DNA of 64,000 bases from Alicyclobacillus sp. SO9 (GCF_016406125.1 NZ_CP066339.1:1550001-1614000), one strand, 5' to 3'; numbered from the stretch's first letter, positions 1 through 9,706 are shown. The notes: generated by a model not told the origin, from the sequence alone. Made by a program: numbers and translations.

Positions 1-921
1 CTGAAAATTAATGGTATCCCAGACCTCAACAGGCGTGCCTCCTGCCACCACGGCTTCTAAATCTGTAAAGGGCATTCCCGTCAAATCAAGTCCTCGGTCA
101 GGCAGTATTTCGTTGACCAGTTTTGTCAGCGGTCCATGATAGATGCTGTATCCAAGGTTGTTCTTTCCTGATACACTTCCGACAAAACCGACGTTTGGAT
201 TTCCCCAGGATATAAACTTTTTGTTCTTTCTGACAAGGGGTGTCTTGTCTTGCGGTTCTTCCTTAGCCAAGGTCATTTTACTGACCGGGTGTTTTTCAAA
301 AGTGAGCAGCATTGACAGACTGGTTACTTCACAGCCGTTTTCAAGTTGCGGCAACTGCGACATAGCCGGAACACGAAGGAGTGCCTCACTTGGCAACGGG
401 TCTTTCATCATTTTTTGCAGAATTTCCTGCTTGTTCGGCAGCGGGTTGTCGTGAGGTTTAGGTTTGTCGCCGTCCTTCGGTTTGATGGTGGTACCGCCTG
501 AAATTTTGTCAGTCACAGTTCCTGGTGGTATGCTGCTCGGAGATCCCGTTTTTCCGCTCTGGGTTCCTACTTTTTGTCCACCTGTTCCCTGTGCTGTTTG
601 CTTGCCTCCGCTTCCTGAGGTTTGGCCCTTCGCTTTCGCTGGCGGTTGTCCAGAACGGGTCGAGCCACCTGCTTGGTTCGCCTGACTTTGACCGGGTGTT
701 ACGCTGTTCCCGCTCGTCGCGGTTGTATTGTAGAGATTGTATCGACTTACTTTATGAATCATCCATGCGGCTGTCGTACCTCCGCCGAGCACAGCCAGAG
801 TCATAGTGGCCACAGCCAATCTGCGCGTACTCTTATTCGGTTTCTTCCGAGCATGAGGCTGGATTTTTGCGTAACGAACTTGATTTTTATATTGTTTTTG
901 ACTTCTTTTTTTGTTTCGCAA
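1..921 (-). CDS. C39-like (papain-fold) peptidase, membrane anchored, C-terminus cut by window edge
   Basis: This is the first 307 codons of a gene running off the left edge. It starts with TTG at 921, preceded by a GGGGGAGGG ribosome binding site. The basic N-terminus is followed by one membrane segment at about residues 35-56. Then comes a long low-complexity linker rich in Gly, Ser, Thr, Gln and Lys, which looks like a cell-wall spanning spacer. The C-terminal part carries the motif QLPQLENGCEVTSLSMLL, which in the C39_2 family holds the catalytic Cys, and a later GGTPVEVW stretch. The His part of the catalytic site would lie beyond the edge. The likely role is an extracellular thiol protease or amidase-like enzyme; the substrate is unknown. 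Confidence 0.75.
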   Translation of the reverse strand, partial: MRNKKRSQKQYKNQVRYAKIQPHARKKPNKSTRRLAVATMTLAVLGGGTTAAWMIHKVSRYNLYNTTATSGNSVTPGQSQANQAGGSTRSGQPPAKAKGQTSGSGGKQTAQGTGGQKVGTQSGKTGSPSSIPPGTVTDKISGGTTIKPKDGDKPKPHDNPLPNKQEILQKMMKDPLPSEALLRVPAMSQLPQLENGCEVTSLSMLLTFEKHPVSKMTLAKEEPQDKTPLVRKNKKFISWGNPNVGFVGSVSGKNNLGYSIYHGPLTKLVNEILPDRGLDLTGMPFTDLEAVVAGGTPVEVWDTINFQ

Positions 922-1091
922 GGTTCACCCTCCCCCAAGCTCTAAGTCTCCAGTATCCATTTAGTTTCCAGCACCATACTTCATCATATGTATAAGTTCC
1001 ACATATACAGACGTGACACTTCACGTTTGTGTTACAGATTTGTTCATTTGAGATATCTTTGAGTAGAGTGTCTTTAAAAGCGGCGCGGGCT

Positions 1092-1973
1092 TCAGTCTGT
1101 TGCGGGGTTCTCTTTGGCCCGCTTAGACCGAGTTTGAAGAAGAAACAGACCTACACCTGTCAGTGTAACAGTCCCTCCTAGTATTTGAAACAGATGGATC
1201 TGTTCATGGAGTACTATAGCTGCCAGAGTAATGGCCCCAATTGGTTCTTCCAATATGGACATAGCGACAGTCGTCGCAGAAACATATTTAAGCAACCAAT
1301 TGAAGAGCGTGTGCCCAAATAAGGTCGGTATGACGGCAAGCAGAACAAACAACATCCACTCATGGCTCGAGTACCCAATAAGGGGCTGTCTCGTCACCAC
1401 GTTGAAGAGAAATAAAACCACAGCAGCTGTTACAAAAACAAGAAAACTGTAGACACTTGACGAGATGGTCTTACGTAATTGTTGTCCAGTTAACATATAG
1501 CCTGAAATGGCTGCGGTTCCGCCCAAGGACAGAACATCACCGAACAGGGAACCTCCGGCAGAGCTTGAGTCTCCTACTGCTATCACAATACTGCCCAATA
1601 CAGCCGTCGTCATTGCAATCACTGCAACTGTATTTGTGCGTTCTGTGAAAAAAAGATACGCACCAAGACTGACGAGCACAGGCTGAATGCTTAAGACAAT
1701 CATCGAACTGGCCACGCTGGTCAGCTTGAGCGACTCAATCCACAGTAAAAAATGAAGACCTAGAAAGACGCCGGACGTCAGTATCAGGCCTAGCTGCCGA
1801 CGGCTGAGCCCCGTAATTTCATGGGCATTCTTAAGTGTGACTGGGATGAGCAGAACGCTTGTAAACAATAATCGATACATACCGATAATAGGAGCGGGAG
1901 CAGTTGACATTTTGATGAGAATGGCAGAAAAGGAGACGGCGACAACTCCAACCAAGACGAACGACCTATACAT
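1092..1973 (-). CDS. EamA/DMT-superfamily transporter
   Basis: A 293-residue hydrophobic protein with about ten membrane segments in two repeated halves, the pattern of the EamA drug/metabolite exporters. The first half starts VLVGVVAVSFSAILIK, and the second half has the typical LEEPIGAITLAAIVLHEQ stretch. The ATG at 1973 is preferred because it has a GAGGAGAG ribosome binding site seven bases upstream; an in-frame start 33 bases earlier lacks one. Substrates of this family (amino acids, cofactors, drugs) cannot be read from sequence. A second, only distantly similar EamA gene lies at 3811-4776. Confidence 0.85.
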   Translation of the reverse strand: MYRSFVLVGVVAVSFSAILIKMSTAPAPIIGMYRLLFTSVLLIPVTLKNAHEITGLSRRQLGLILTSGVFLGLHFLLWIESLKLTSVASSMIVLSIQPVLVSLGAYLFFTERTNTVAVIAMTTAVLGSIVIAVGDSSSAGGSLFGDVLSLGGTAAISGYMLTGQQLRKTISSSVYSFLVFVTAAVVLFLFNVVTRQPLIGYSSHEWMLFVLLAVIPTLFGHTLFNWLLKYVSATTVAMSILEEPIGAITLAAIVLHEQIHLFQILGGTVTLTGVGLFLLQTRSKRAKENPATD

Positions 1974-2135
1974 ATTCTCTCCTCTGTACCTTAACAACAT
2001 CGACAATTATAAGATATAGTATCATATATAGTAGTGTACCGGATGCTCTGCGGGTTCGTCAGCATTATCAATAATTTGGCTTTGTACGACATAGGCGTGA
2101 TTTTCTGTACAGGTCTGCACAGGGAGGTGTCATCA

Positions 2136-2306
2136 ATGCGTATACACGTTGGTAGTCAGGTAAACCACCCAGAATTACAACGAGTCGGTACGGTAGTGGA
2201 CATTCACACCAATCCCGCTTGCCTGCTGCGACAGTTGGTGGTGGAATGGGATGATGGTGAGATTGAAGAACTCGAAGAACTGGAGTTTGGTCCGCTGGAA
2301 GATTAA
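2136..2306 (+). CDS. Small acidic protein of unknown function (56 aa)
   Basis: ATG at 2136 follows an AGGGAGGTG ribosome binding site. The product is soluble and acidic, with a run of Asp/Glu near the C-terminus (WDDGEIEELEELEFG). The start RIHVGSQVNHPELQRVGTVVDI suggests a small beta-barrel, like the short KOW/SH3-like domains found in Bacilli. I do not recognise a family. It precedes the permease gene by about 120 bases and could share its transcript. Confidence 0.6.
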   Translation: MRIHVGSQVNHPELQRVGTVVDIHTNPACLLRQLVVEWDDGEIEELEELEFGPLED

Positions 2307-2423
2307 ATGTTCTGAAGTATGCAGTCCGTGTTGTCGAATGGTATCGAATTCTATCTTTCTTTTCTATGAACTTCATGATATCCTCTGATAGATTTGTGAA
2401 TTTTCAAAGGGGAGGATATCTGT

Positions 2424-3590
2424 TTGAACAGCGCAATACGGAAGTTTCCGCTTTCTGTACAGCACGTGTTTGCCATGTTTGGCTCCACTGTACTTGTTCC
2501 GTTCCTGACCGGCCTCGATCCGGGCAGCGCCTTAATTGCAAGCGGCGTCGGCACCTTGATTTTTCACCTCATTACACGCGGTAAAGTACCAACCTACCTG
2601 GGCTCTTCATTTGCATTCATCGCACCACTTACCTTATTTGTTACGAAACATCATTCACCTGCCGAAGCGGCAGCAGGGCTCATCAGTGTGGCAGTTGTCT
2701 ATGCAATTTTGTCCTTACTGGTCGCTTCCATTGGTTTTGCCAAGATCCGAAAAGCAATTCCTCCGGTAGTTGTGGGACCAGTAGTATCTATTATTGGACT
2801 CGCGTTGGCCAATACTGCGGTAACCCAGATGGCTGCAAAACAGTGGGATGTAGCGATTGTCAGTCTTGGAGCAGCCATACTGTCATCATTGGTGGGATTT
2901 AAGCAAATGCGTCTCATCCCACTCTTAATTGGTATTTTTGTGGGTTATGTGTACGCGTGGATACGAGGGCTGGTACATTTTGGTGTGGTCGAAAAAGCTC
3001 CTGTGATTGCATTGCCGCACTTTACGATGCCCCACTTTGCCTGGGCCGCAATACTGAGCATGGCTCCAATTGCCTTGGTGACGATGGTAGAAGATTTGGG
3101 CCATATGTTTGTGCTCAATGAGATTATCGGCAGAGATGTTACAAAGGACCCTGGTTTTTCACCCATTCTAATTGGAAACGGAATCGCGACTTTTGTGTCA
3201 TCCCTTTTGGGAGGTCCTGCACAGACAACCTATGCAGAAAACCTTGGTGTTCTAGCCATTACGAAACAGTACTCCAGCCGTATCATTCAAGGCGGAGCCG
3301 TCATTGCAATCATATTAGGTTTATTTGGAAAAGTCGGCGCTCTGATTCACTCCATCCCTGTGCCGGTGATGGGAGGAATCAGCATACTGCTGTTTGGCAT
3401 GATTGCCGCTATGGGCATCCGTCATCTCGTTGAAGAAAAGGTCGATCTCGGTAACATGAAGAATCTCATCGTCGTAGCTGTGATTTTCATTATCGGCATT
3501 GGCCTTCCAAACAATGGAATCGCCTTGGCTACACTCGCGGGAATTTTAGTTTACTGGTTGGTACCGGACTTTAGCAGCAAACAACAGTGA
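2424..3590 (+). CDS. NCS2-family uracil/xanthine-type permease
   Basis: A 388-residue membrane protein with around 12-14 hydrophobic segments. It starts with TTG behind GGGGAGGAT. The N-terminus (SVQHVFAMFGSTVLVPFLTGLDPGSALIASGVGTLIFHLITRGKVPTYLGSSFAFI) matches the UraA/PyrP branch of nucleobase:cation symporters, including the QH motif and the conserved GSSFAF. The motif GGPAQTTYAENLGVLAITK is the substrate-binding signature of this family, with the conserved Glu. It is somewhat shorter than the usual 420-440 residues. The likely substrate is uracil. No pyr genes are nearby and I see no PyrR-type leader. Confidence 0.88.
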   Translation: MNSAIRKFPLSVQHVFAMFGSTVLVPFLTGLDPGSALIASGVGTLIFHLITRGKVPTYLGSSFAFIAPLTLFVTKHHSPAEAAAGLISVAVVYAILSLLVASIGFAKIRKAIPPVVVGPVVSIIGLALANTAVTQMAAKQWDVAIVSLGAAILSSLVGFKQMRLIPLLIGIFVGYVYAWIRGLVHFGVVEKAPVIALPHFTMPHFAWAAILSMAPIALVTMVEDLGHMFVLNEIIGRDVTKDPGFSPILIGNGIATFVSSLLGGPAQTTYAENLGVLAITKQYSSRIIQGGAVIAIILGLFGKVGALIHSIPVPVMGGISILLFGMIAAMGIRHLVEEKVDLGNMKNLIVVAVIFIIGIGLPNNGIALATLAGILVYWLVPDFSSKQQ

Positions 3591-3706
3591 ATTGACGACA
3601 CATGTTAGCAAAATGCAGATGTATAAACAGGGGGAAGAGCTAGAAAGACAGGGTATTAATGTAGACAAGGTAGTTGACACAAGTATGAATAATGAAAAAT
3701 AGTGAT

Positions 3707-3740
3707 AACAGGCTGTGGGTCTCCGCAGCCTGTTATTATT
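3707..3740 (+). terminator. Intrinsic terminator after the permease gene
   Basis: Arms AACAGGCTG (3707-3715) and CAGCCTGTT (3725-3733) pair perfectly, and three further inner pairs extend the stem. The right side runs into a T-rich stretch. It lies between the permease and the convergent EamA gene and may serve both. Confidence 0.7.
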
Positions 3741-3810
3741 CAGTCGGATGATAAAACGGGGCCTCAAACCTCAAGGCAATCAAACCGAGGATTTTCCCGA
3801 GGTGATCCTT

Positions 3811-4776
3811 TTAGCAATCTGACTTTTCCGCTTCTATACAACCGATGGAAGCATCACTGCGGCGAACTAATGAAGTCGCAGCGCTCGTTTGAATGGTTTT
3901 CGCCTTTCTAGAGGACAATACAATTCCTGAGATGATAAAGGCTGCACCAATGAAGTCGTATATGTACAGAGGTGTCTGTAAGAAAGCAACGCTGAAGACG
4001 ATGCCGAAAAACGGTACAAGGTGTGTGAATATTTGTGATCGCGTTGCTCCAATCAGACTCACGCCTTTGTTCCATAGCGTATAGGATGCAACGGAAGGGC
4101 CTAATGCAAGAAACAGTATCCCTAGTGTCACAGCGAGAGACATGTACGAATGCCAATGCACAGTATGCGACCCAATATCGATTGCAGCAAACGGGATCAG
4201 CATCAGAGAGCCAAGAACGGAGGTGAAAGTGGTGAACCCCGGGACAGACATCTGCTTGTGTTTCGTTCGCAGGAAGGAACTGTAGATACCCCAAGCAACG
4301 GCGGACCCAAGCGCCCACAAATCTCCGACTCCAATGTGTAACCCGAGTATATTTGAAATGTGACCTTGCGACAGGACAAAGAACACCCCAATTGTACTCG
4401 ATAGAACGCCGAAGACATTGAAAAGTGTAATTCGTTCTTTAAAAACCAGGGCATTGATAATCAATACGATGGCAGGAGATGTAGCTAGAAACATTGACGC
4501 ATTCACAGCCGTGGTATACTGCTCTCCAATATACAGGAATGTCGGAAACAGCACTGGACCTAAGAGTGCTAAAAAGATTGTGCGTCCCAGTGATTGGCGT
4601 AAAAACCTGAACTCGTTCAATGCCCTTTTGTGATAGAGGGCAATGAGGAGCAACGATGCAATGACCCAGCGTGCTTCCAGGATAAACCCTGGCACGACGT
4701 GGCTGACCAGCACGCGGCCGACAACGTAGTTCCCTCCCCAAAGTGCTGCCGCCAAAACCAACATGAAATAAGCCAT
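3811..4776 (-). CDS. EamA/DMT-superfamily transporter
   Basis: A 321-residue protein with two five-helix EamA repeats, beginning MAYFMLVLAAALWGGNYVVGRVL, a classic EamA N-terminus. The ATG at 4776 has a GGAGGG ribosome binding site; an upstream in-frame start would add a polar tail without one. The C-terminal 30 residues are polar and probably cytoplasmic. It is divergent from an HxlR regulator gene (4913), which suggests inducible efflux controlled by that regulator. The substrate is unknown. Confidence 0.87.
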   Translation of the reverse strand: MAYFMLVLAAALWGGNYVVGRVLVSHVVPGFILEARWVIASLLLIALYHKRALNEFRFLRQSLGRTIFLALLGPVLFPTFLYIGEQYTTAVNASMFLATSPAIVLIINALVFKERITLFNVFGVLSSTIGVFFVLSQGHISNILGLHIGVGDLWALGSAVAWGIYSSFLRTKHKQMSVPGFTTFTSVLGSLMLIPFAAIDIGSHTVHWHSYMSLAVTLGILFLALGPSVASYTLWNKGVSLIGATRSQIFTHLVPFFGIVFSVAFLQTPLYIYDFIGAAFIISGIVLSSRKAKTIQTSAATSLVRRSDASIGCIEAEKSDC

Positions 4777-4912
4777 TTGTATCCCTCCACTAGTCGTGCT
4801 GGAAATCGTCTTTTCGTTCTTCGTCAAGTATGATAGATACTAGACATTCACGTAAGTACGCAGTTTTTTGTGACATAGTGTCAAGAAGGGTACTAATGAG
4901 GTGAGGCTGGAT
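4777..4912 (+). promoter_or_regulatory. Divergent promoter/operator region between EamA gene and HxlR gene
   Basis: This short space must carry both promoters. It contains an inverted repeat AGTATGATAGATACT (4827-4841) and two GTAC-containing stretches (GTAAGTACG near 4853 and GGTACTA near 4890). HxlR-type regulators usually bind short palindromes between divergent genes, so these are candidate operators. The assignment is inference. Confidence 0.35.
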
Positions 4913-5254
4913 ATGGTGAACAGGAGGACAATTTGCGGGATTGAAGTATTGGTCGATATAATTGGAGGTAAATGGAAAACGGTGATTTTGTTTCATCTGA
5001 TTGACGGGACGAAACGTTTTGGAGAATTAAAGAAGTTAATGCCGGGTATTACACAGAGAATGTTGACCAATCAACTGCGTGAGCTAGAATCAGACGGATT
5101 AATTCACCGTGAAATCTACAAGGAGATTCCGCCGAAAGTGGAATACTCGCTGACGATTCTCGGACGGAGTTTGGAGGGGATTCTTAAACAGATGTGTGCG
5201 TGGGGTGAAGAGTACCCGGCACATGCACCAGACAGTACACCAAATGAATTATAA
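4913..5254 (+). CDS. HxlR-family winged-helix transcriptional regulator
   Basis: A 113-residue protein. The segment CGIEVLVDIIGGKWKTVILFHL followed by KRFGELKKLMPGITQRMLTNQLRELESDGLIHREIYKEIPPKVEYSLT is diagnostic of HxlR proteins. It includes the near N-terminal Cys that acts as a redox or electrophile sensor in some members. The ATG at 4913 is six bases after a GAGGTGAGG ribosome binding site; a GTG at 4901 is the alternative. It probably controls the divergent EamA exporter and itself. Confidence 0.9.
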   Translation: MVNRRTICGIEVLVDIIGGKWKTVILFHLIDGTKRFGELKKLMPGITQRMLTNQLRELESDGLIHREIYKEIPPKVEYSLTILGRSLEGILKQMCAWGEEYPAHAPDSTPNEL

Positions 5255-5273
5255 TCAACACAGTTCCTTGCTC

Positions 5274-5447
5274 CTATGTGTCAGAATCCAGCAGTAACAG
5301 ACGGGCTGCTTCACGTTCTGCTTCTGCTTCATTGAGATGATTCATCATTAAATCCATTTCTCTGTCCATTTGTACAAGTGCTGTAGTACCGAATCCTAAG
5401 TGATGAAGTGCAAGCAGTGCGTAAGCCACAGCTTGTTGCTTTGTCAT
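5274..5447 (-). CDS. Small protein of unknown function (57 aa)
   Basis: The ATG at 5447 follows AAAGGGTGA at good spacing; a GTG four codons upstream overlaps that site and is less likely. The sequence has a hydrophobic first helix (QAVAYALLALHHLGFG) and a charged second helix rich in Glu and Ala (MNHLNEAEAEREAARLLLL), so a small helical hairpin is likely. No family is recognised. It faces the HxlR gene tail to tail. Confidence 0.5.
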   Translation of the reverse strand: MTKQQAVAYALLALHHLGFGTTALVQMDREMDLMMNHLNEAEAEREAARLLLLDSDT

Positions 5448-5715
5448 GAACTGCTTCACCCTTTCTGCATACGACTAGAGTCTCCTCTGAAACGCTAACC
5501 ATGTGTGCTGAGCCTCTGCTTTAGTGTTGACCAGGAGGCCGGTTACATTCGTACAAATGAATTTGGATGGGGAAGGGCAACTTGGTTACACGCTCGCAAA
5601 TGCGGTATTTGCATGTGGGGTATTAGCATGAGACGGGGAATTCAGTTGCCAGTGATGCAGACTAGGCGGCAATGATGGACGGACCAGGGACTCAGTGAGC
5701 CCCGGTTCCGATACC

Positions 5716-6660
5716 TTACTTGCTTTCACTATCAGGGACTTTGGTAACGATACCAGTAAAGCGTCCGGCTAGAGTCACTGTAACACCTTTGGGAAGCAGG
5801 ACGGCATGTCCCTTTTCAAGGGTCAAAGACTCAGAGTCAAATGAGAGAGTAGCGCTGTTGTCTGTAGGAGCGATGACCAGTACTTGATTTGCCAGAACTT
5901 CTTCTTTCCCGTCAATTTCCCATTTTTCCACTTCGAAATATGGGCAAGATGCTAGCGACGTCCCCGAACTGACGTGAGACACCAAACTGTCGTCAGTGTC
6001 CGGAAACGGAATCACGTTTAGGGCATCTTCCAAGTGCAACGGCCGCAGTTTGCCGTCGGTTCCCGGCCTCTTGTAGTCATATACACGGTACGTGGTGTCA
6101 GAACTCTGTTGGACTTCAAGCACCATCGTTCCCGCTCCAAGTGCATGCACTTTGCCAGCCGGCACAAAGCGAAAATCACCTGGGGAAACCGCTGAGTACT
6201 TGAGCACATCGTCCCATTTATCGGCTTGCTCTGCCTGCTCAAAATCTTGTCTGGTCTGTGCGTGATGACCATATACAATTTTGGCGTCTTGAGCGGCGTC
6301 GAGTACCCACCAACACTCTGTTTTGCCGCGTTCACCGGCGTGTTCATAGGCGTAGACATCGTCAGGATGCACCTGAACGGATAAGTCTTTCGCAGCGTCA
6401 ATGACTTTAAAGAGGAGCGGGAATTCCTTCATGTCAGGCCCAAACCAGTCTGGTTCCTGCTCAATGACTTCAGACAGCGTCTTACCCGTATAAGGTCCAT
6501 TGGACACAGTGGATTTCCCTTCTTGGTGATCAGACAGGATCCACGCCTCACCAATCTGGTCCGTATCACTACATTCCCTGAACCAGTCTTTTAAACGGGT
6601 GCCGCCCCAGACTCTTTGTTTAAAAACAGGATTGAATAGTAAGGGATAAGGTTTCATCAT
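5716..6660 (-). CDS. manA: Mannose-6-phosphate isomerase, class I
   Basis: A 314-residue type I phosphomannose isomerase, which interconverts mannose 6-phosphate and fructose 6-phosphate. It shows the N-terminal FKQRVWGGTRLKDWF, the motif LFKVIDAAKDLSVQVHPDD, which provides zinc ligands, and KTECWWVLDA with the Glu ligand. The jelly-roll core follows, with FRFVPAGKVHALGAGTMVLEVQQSSDTTYRVYDYKR. The length fits the short Bacillus ManA/Pmi type. It starts at ATG 6660 (a second ATG is adjacent) behind GGAGTGA. It is a single gene here without sugar transport genes beside it. Confidence 0.93.
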   Translation of the reverse strand: MMKPYPLLFNPVFKQRVWGGTRLKDWFRECSDTDQIGEAWILSDHQEGKSTVSNGPYTGKTLSEVIEQEPDWFGPDMKEFPLLFKVIDAAKDLSVQVHPDDVYAYEHAGERGKTECWWVLDAAQDAKIVYGHHAQTRQDFEQAEQADKWDDVLKYSAVSPGDFRFVPAGKVHALGAGTMVLEVQQSSDTTYRVYDYKRPGTDGKLRPLHLEDALNVIPFPDTDDSLVSHVSSGTSLASCPYFEVEKWEIDGKEEVLANQVLVIAPTDNSATLSFDSESLTLEKGHAVLLPKGVTVTLAGRFTGIVTKVPDSESK

Positions 6661-7068
6661 TTCACTCCGGTTTCCATTTTCGTTCGGTTCCCATTTTCGT
6701 TCGTCAGGTATTTGACGTACTTTTCATGTTCATTATACAAGTTTTCCGGTGTTCGTCATCCAGTGAAACTGTCATTCCAGAAAAATGCCTTGTGCGTGCA
6801 TAGCCCGCACAAGATTCGCACAGGATATGTCTGTTGGCGCCAAGACCTGGAGGTGCAAGACTGATGTCATCGAGCAGACGTAAGTCAATCGGTCGCGGCG
6901 ATGAGGCTTCCGGCCCTGTCATCAATGCTTTTGCGAGCAGAAGTATGGCACGTGGTGAATCGAAAGAAGAGCTGCACAACCATCAGTATGGTACGCCCAA
7001 TCGCGGGAAGTACACGCGGATACCTCACAAGGGGTAACTGTTTTCGGACAGATGCATGAGCGCCAACG
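6661..7068. other. 408-bp intergenic stretch with no secure gene
   Basis: This region lies between manA and the trpB terminator. A minus-strand open frame (6704-6979, TTG start) and a plus-strand frame ending at 7037 both read as fairly protein-like. Neither has a clear ribosome binding site and I recognise neither. The manA promoter should lie in the left part. I call no gene here. Confidence 0.4.
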
Positions 7069-7100
7069 AAGAAGACCCGGGCAGATTCCCGGGTCTTCTT
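7069..7100 (-). terminator. Rho-independent-type hairpin downstream of trpB
   Basis: Perfect 13-bp arms at 7069-7081 and 7088-7100 (AAGAAGACCCGGG and its complement) surround a six-base loop. The A-rich and T-rich ends make it work in either direction. It sits 32 bases after the trpB stop. Confidence 0.75.
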
Positions 7101-7131
7101 GCTGTGAAACGCCGTTTGTTCTGTAACTGGT

Positions 7132-8331
7132 TTATTCGGGGTTGTCTTCAAGCATTTCAGCAACCTGGGCAACATCTTTGTCACCGCGGCCGCTTAAATT
7201 AACAATAATGATTTGAGTGCGTTGCAGTGTGGGAGCAAGTTTCATCGCATATGCTACCGCGTGACTAGACTCCAACGCAGGGATGATTCCTTCAACTCGA
7301 GACAGCTCAAGGAATGCGTGTAGCGCTTCTTTATCGTCTACGGCCAAGTATTCAGCTCGACCGATGGCTTTATAGTACGAATGCTCTGGTCCGACGCCTG
7401 GATAATCAAGTCCGGCCGCAATTGAATGGCAATTTTCGCTGTTCTCCATCACGTAACACGCAAAACCGTGAATGGCTCCAGGATGTCCTGCAGTCAATGG
7501 AGCTGCATGATGTCCCGTCTCAATGCCTTGTCCGCCGGGCTCCACGCCTACAATTTTCACAGACAAGTCGTCGACAAATGGATAAAACAGACCAATTGCA
7601 TTGGAGCCTCCTCCGACGCAGGCTGTAACATAGTCTGGAAGCCTTCCTTCTTGTTCGAGAATCTGGGCTTTGGCTTCACGGCCAATGACGGATTGAAAGT
7701 GACGAACCATCAAGGGGTAAGGGTGTGGACCTACAGCGGATCCCAGCAAATAGAAAGTGTCTTCAGAATTCTGGGCGAAGTCCATTAAAGCTTCATCTAC
7801 GGCTTCTTTTAATGTTCTGTTCCCGCTCGTTGCAGCAACCACTTTTGCGCCTAGCAGTTCCATTCGAAATACGTTCAATGCTTGTCGCTTTGTATCCACC
7901 TCACCCATGTAAATGGTGCAGGGCAAGTTAAACATGGCGCAGACAGTCGCAGTCGCTACACCGTGTTGACCTGCACCTGTTTCCGCAATGACGCGTTTCG
8001 CTCCCATTCTCTTTGCAAGGAGTACCTGGCCAAGTGTGTTGTTGATTTTATGAGCTCCCGTGTGGTTCAAGTCCTCACGCTTTAAATATATCTTGGCTCC
8101 TCCCAGTTTTTCACTGAGGTTTTGCGCATAGTACAGCGGGTTTTCCCTTCCCACATATTGCCGTAAGTAGTAGTTCAGTTCATCATTAAATTCCGGATCG
8201 TGCTGATACCGTCGAAATGCGTCAGCCACTTTGTCCAGGGCTGCTTGCAGCATCTCCGGGACTTGACTTCCGCCAAACACCAATTCGCCAGCTTGAAATA
8301 CGCCTTTGTCTGTTATCTGTACTACACTCAT
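7132..8331 (-). CDS. trpB: Tryptophan synthase beta chain
   Basis: A 399-residue PLP enzyme that joins indole and serine to make tryptophan. The cofactor Lys lies in [18 protein letters not shown]. The family motifs [35 protein letters not shown] and the C-terminal SGRGDKDV are all present, which marks the TrpB1 class that normally pairs with TrpA. The ATG at 8331 follows GAGAGGAG; a longer in-frame reading upstream is not supported. No trpA or other trp gene adjoins it. The gene stands alone between manA and an MFS gene, with its own terminator. Confidence 0.95.
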   Translation of the reverse strand: MSVVQITDKGVFQAGELVFGGSQVPEMLQAALDKVADAFRRYQHDPEFNDELNYYLRQYVGRENPLYYAQNLSEKLGGAKIYLKREDLNHTGAHKINNTLGQVLLAKRMGAKRVIAETGAGQHGVATATVCAMFNLPCTIYMGEVDTKRQALNVFRMELLGAKVVAATSGNRTLKEAVDEALMDFAQNSEDTFYLLGSAVGPHPYPLMVRHFQSVIGREAKAQILEQEGRLPDYVTACVGGGSNAIGLFYPFVDDLSVKIVGVEPGGQGIETGHHAAPLTAGHPGAIHGFACYVMENSENCHSIAAGLDYPGVGPEHSYYKAIGRAEYLAVDDKEALHAFLELSRVEGIIPALESSHAVAYAMKLAPTLQRTQIIIVNLSGRGDKDVAQVAEMLEDNPE

Positions 8332-8567
8332 CTCAACATGCTCCTCTCTGCTATGCGGTGCCTCTTTGCACCCTTTCCTCAACTCGCTCTTTGTACACCA
8401 TCGCTATCAATCTTGTGCGGCTTTTGCACAGCGGTGTAAAGCCTGCAGGTTCACCGCCGCGATATGAACGTATTTACATTGTACAAAAGAATGAGAACAT
8501 CGGCTATACTATAGCTCTGTAAATTATCAATTGCCTGCAATACTTGGCATAACGGGGAGGGCGAGCA

Positions 8568-9704
8568 ATGAAAAGGTCACTTGTGCTGTATTTTTCAAGT
8601 GAAATTTTTCTCAGTCTTGGTATTGGCGTGGTGAATTATGCCCAGCCCTTCTTATACAAGTCTGCGGGTCTAAACGACGGTTTAGTCGGTCTTTTGTTCT
8701 CAGTAAACTCATTCTTTGCAGGCGGAGCGGCGTTGTTCTTGGGACCTATGGCAGATAAGGTTGGCGCGTCGCGGATGTTCAAGTTGGCGACGTTTTTGAT
8801 GGCAGTGGCATTCGCTTTGCTGGCCTTTTTTCACAGTTTCTGGCCGTGGGTTTTAACGGCCGTTGTCAGCGGCATCGCTGTGGGGATGTTAATGAGCACG
8901 GAGAATGTCGTCTTGAGTTCATTGACGAAGGGGCATGAAAAAGCTGGAGTCTTGAGCAAGTTTGTATCTCTGTATATGTTGCTTATCAGCATGGGAGTGC
9001 TTCTCTCCGGGTTCTTGAGCGGAACTATAGGATTCCGAGGTGCTGTGTGGGTGGGGGCTGGAATCACAGCGGTATCTCCGCTCATACGCTTCTGGCTGAA
9101 GGCGCCGGACGCAAAATCAGACAGACTGTTGCGGTTGCCGTCAAAGCACGTTGCTCTCATGAGCGTGTACGCTGTCCTGATTGGTGCATCCATGGGGGTG
9201 CTGAACCCGTTCATCACTTTGTTGCTTCACAATCACTTTCTTTTGGATAATCACGTGACGTCCATGATTCAGGCGGCATCTACGCTGATGGTGTCGGTGG
9301 GGGCGTTCCTTGTCAGCAGTATGCTGAGGCGTTTTCGCCACGGAAGAACCCTGCTTTTGAGCTTCTTACTGGCTGTCGTCTTCACAGTCAGCATGGTCTT
9401 TGCCGGAGGTCCATGGCTTTTTGCAGGCGGTTACTTGTTCAGAACGGTGTTTTTGACCATGCCCGGGCCAATCGTAGACGCGGCTTTCTTGGATTTAAGC
9501 CACGAATCTGAATTCTCGCAGATGTTTGGCACGCGGGTCTTTGGAAACAATGCGGGGAGCGCACTTGGTTCTTACGGCGGGGGAGCAATGCTGAACCATA
9601 ATCTCATGTTTGGATTGGCTTTGGCATCGACTGCCATGATTATTTTCGGATATATCTTTCTTCTGTTTCTCCTGCGCAAATTCCGTTCCACGCAGTCTAC
9701 CTAG
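8568..9704 (+). CDS. MFS transporter
   Basis: A 378-residue, 12-helix major facilitator protein. It starts at ATG 8568 behind GGGGAGGG. The loop after helix 2 reads GPMADKVGASRMFK, a weak form of the MFS motif A. The sequence does not point to a substrate. Its stop codon is two bases from the end of the convergent BaiN-like gene, so the two transcripts must overlap or end inside each other. No terminator fits between them. Confidence 0.85.
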   Translation: MKRSLVLYFSSEIFLSLGIGVVNYAQPFLYKSAGLNDGLVGLLFSVNSFFAGGAALFLGPMADKVGASRMFKLATFLMAVAFALLAFFHSFWPWVLTAVVSGIAVGMLMSTENVVLSSLTKGHEKAGVLSKFVSLYMLLISMGVLLSGFLSGTIGFRGAVWVGAGITAVSPLIRFWLKAPDAKSDRLLRLPSKHVALMSVYAVLIGASMGVLNPFITLLLHNHFLLDNHVTSMIQAASTLMVSVGAFLVSSMLRRFRHGRTLLLSFLLAVVFTVSMVFAGGPWLFAGGYLFRTVFLTMPGPIVDAAFLDLSHESEFSQMFGTRVFGNNAGSALGSYGGGAMLNHNLMFGLALASTAMIIFGYIFLLFLLRKFRSTQST

Positions 9705-9706
9705 GG

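Noticed and set aside
143-945. Several plus-strand open frames over the first kilobase
   Set aside because: They lie opposite the C39-like protease gene, which has a membrane helix, family motif and ribosome binding site. The plus frames have none.
6704-6979. Minus-strand frame upstream of manA with a CESC motif
   Set aside because: It reads fairly like a protein but has a TTG start without any ribosome binding site and no recognisable family.
6945-7037. Possible 30-residue plus-strand peptide beginning MARGESKEELHNH
   Set aside because: Weak start signal and no match. Too short to support without conservation data.
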